DNA of 33,322 nucleotides from assembly GCF_900546705.1 (NCBI RefSeq), contig NZ_URDP01000022.1:1-33322 (forward strand). The letters run 5' to 3'. This DNA is from an uncultured Oscillibacter sp. Its GTDB lineage: Bacteria; Bacillota; Clostridia; Oscillospirales; Oscillospiraceae. Within the stretch, counting starts at the first letter, position 1, and each line of letters starts with the position of its first letter. Positions 32,830 through 33,322 of the stretch are shown here, piece after piece. The notes under the pieces are model-generated. The model had not been told where the DNA came from, did not search any database, and was given only the letters and a program-made list of their open reading frames with translations. Position numbers and translations under genes: made by a program.

Positions 32830-32935
32830 CTCTTCGCCTCCATTCTCCCGTTTAGTTTGTGCGGAAGAAAAAAGAGTTTCCGTGGAAAAGTCAGGAGATC
32901 ACTGCGCCCAGACATGTCTTATCTGGCGTATTTTT

Positions 32936-32980
32936 AAATACAATTTGTATATTATAGTCTATAATTTCCATATTGTATTT
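32936..32980. promoter_or_regulatory. Symmetric nested AT-rich dyad with two divergent TATAAT boxes
   Basis: AAATACAAT (32936-32944) and ATTGTATTT (32972-32980) flank the perfect palindrome ATTATAG-T-CTATAAT (32951-32965), all centred on base 32958. The minus strand has AATACA-N17-TATAAT (-10 at 32951-32956) and the plus strand the same motif (-10 at 32960-32965). The minus copy suits the deacetylase gene, about 120 bases downstream. Confidence 0.55.
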
Positions 32981-33010
32981 GATTTTTGTAAAGCGCTGCT
33001 GTTCCGACGC

Positions 33011-33050
33011 AAAAAAACGCCTCTGTCTGATTTCTCAGACAGGGGCGTTT
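33011..33050 (-). terminator. Terminator of rplQ
   Basis: Minus strand AACGCC-CCTGTCTGA / TCAGACAG-AGGCGTT stem followed by TTTTTTTGCG, 19 bases after the L17 stop. It ends the ribosomal protein gene unit that runs into the window from the right. Confidence 0.9.
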
Positions 33051-33068
33051 TCCACAGCTGTGGTTTGA

Positions 33069-33322
33069 TTATTTCACCAGCTCGATGATCGCGGTCTCCG
33101 CGGCATCACCGCGGCGAACGCCGGTGCGCACGATGCGGGTATAGCCGCCGTTGCGCTCGGCATAGCTGGGAGCGATCTCCTTGAACAGCTTCTTGCACAC
33201 GTCTTCACGGGTGATGAAGCTCATGGCCTGCCGGTAGGCAGCCAGGTCGCTCTTCTTGCCGAGGGTAATCATCTTCTCAGCCAGGGGCTTGATCTCCTTG
33301 GCACGGGTGACGGTGGTCTCCA
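33069..33322 (-). CDS. rplQ: 50S ribosomal protein L17, C-terminal part (partial, N-terminus outside the window)
   Basis: The visible reading frame extends past the right edge. It begins ETTVTRAKEIKPLAEKMIT, then LGKKSDLAAYRQAMSFITREDVCKKLFKEIAPSYAERNGGYTRIVRTGVRRGDAAETAIIELVK, which matches L17 after its N-terminal ~40 residues, including the conserved GGYTRI and RRGDAAE segments. About 83 residues are seen. The true start is beyond base 33322, and the ATG at 33270-33272 is internal. In most Bacillota L17 is last in the alpha operon after rpoA; the terminator just downstream fits that. Confidence 0.96.
   Translation of the reverse strand, partial: ETTVTRAKEIKPLAEKMITLGKKSDLAAYRQAMSFITREDVCKKLFKEIAPSYAERNGGYTRIVRTGVRRGDAAETAIIELVK

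Noticed and set aside
33052..33063. CCACAGCTGTGG palindrome beside the rplQ stop
   Set aside because: Short, with no repeat elsewhere or promoter context; treated as chance.

Overview
The window is a 33.3 kb piece of a GC-rich, endospore-forming Bacillota chromosome. The type of organism is inferred: a SigK-type sporulation sigma factor, a TPP riboswitch, tandem feoA genes with feoB, strong AGGAGG ribosome sites and TTGACA/TATAAT promoters with 17-bp spacers all fit a gut Oscillospiraceae-type Clostridium (Flavonifractor/Lawsonibacter-like). No IS element, prophage, tRNA, rRNA or CRISPR array was seen. The two ends cut into serC (C-terminus) and rplQ (L17, N-terminus missing).

Layout. Bases 1-98 are the serC end. 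Bases 158-2876 (minus) are a thiamine-precursor ABC importer (permease, lipoprotein, ATPase) behind a TPP riboswitch and a riboswitch terminator. Bases 2929-5960 (minus) are the ferrous-iron operon feoA-feoA-feoB plus a 49-residue Cys-rich FeoB-associated protein. Bases 6154-6905 (minus) are a flavodoxin with a long leader. The three promoters of the feo/flavodoxin block carry the same GTTAG-N6-CTAAC dyad, so they look like one iron regulon. Bases 6945-11118 (minus) are marR and a heterodimeric ABC exporter; bases 11265-12149 are a divergent LysR. Bases 12204-13713 are a less GC-rich MATE efflux gene behind a leader-peptide/terminator attenuator. Next come a 23S rRNA m5U methyltransferase and a beta-CASP metallo-beta-lactamase RNase-like protein (minus), then secA, a PgeF/YfiH laccase-domain protein and an orphan peptide-binding lipoprotein (plus), a GIY-YIG protein (minus), sigK and a D-2-hydroxyacid dehydrogenase (plus).

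The most interesting part is 24746-29695: a PAS-containing sigma-54 activator, an AT-rich 220-bp gap with an 11-bp inverted repeat and a near-perfect -24/-12 promoter, then a MalY/PatB C-S lyase and an NhaC-family transporter. It reads as a complete sigma-54 circuit for uptake and breakdown of a sulfur amino acid or similar substrate. The activator has no recognisable Fis-type helix-turn-helix and ends in what looks like a winged helix.

The right end holds a ComEC-like metallo-hydrolase, lexA with a candidate SOS box over its -35, secG, a polysaccharide deacetylase, a symmetric AT-rich nested dyad holding two divergent TATAAT boxes, and rplQ.

All calls come from reading the sequence and the translated proteins; no database search was run. 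Promoters and operators are pattern matches.
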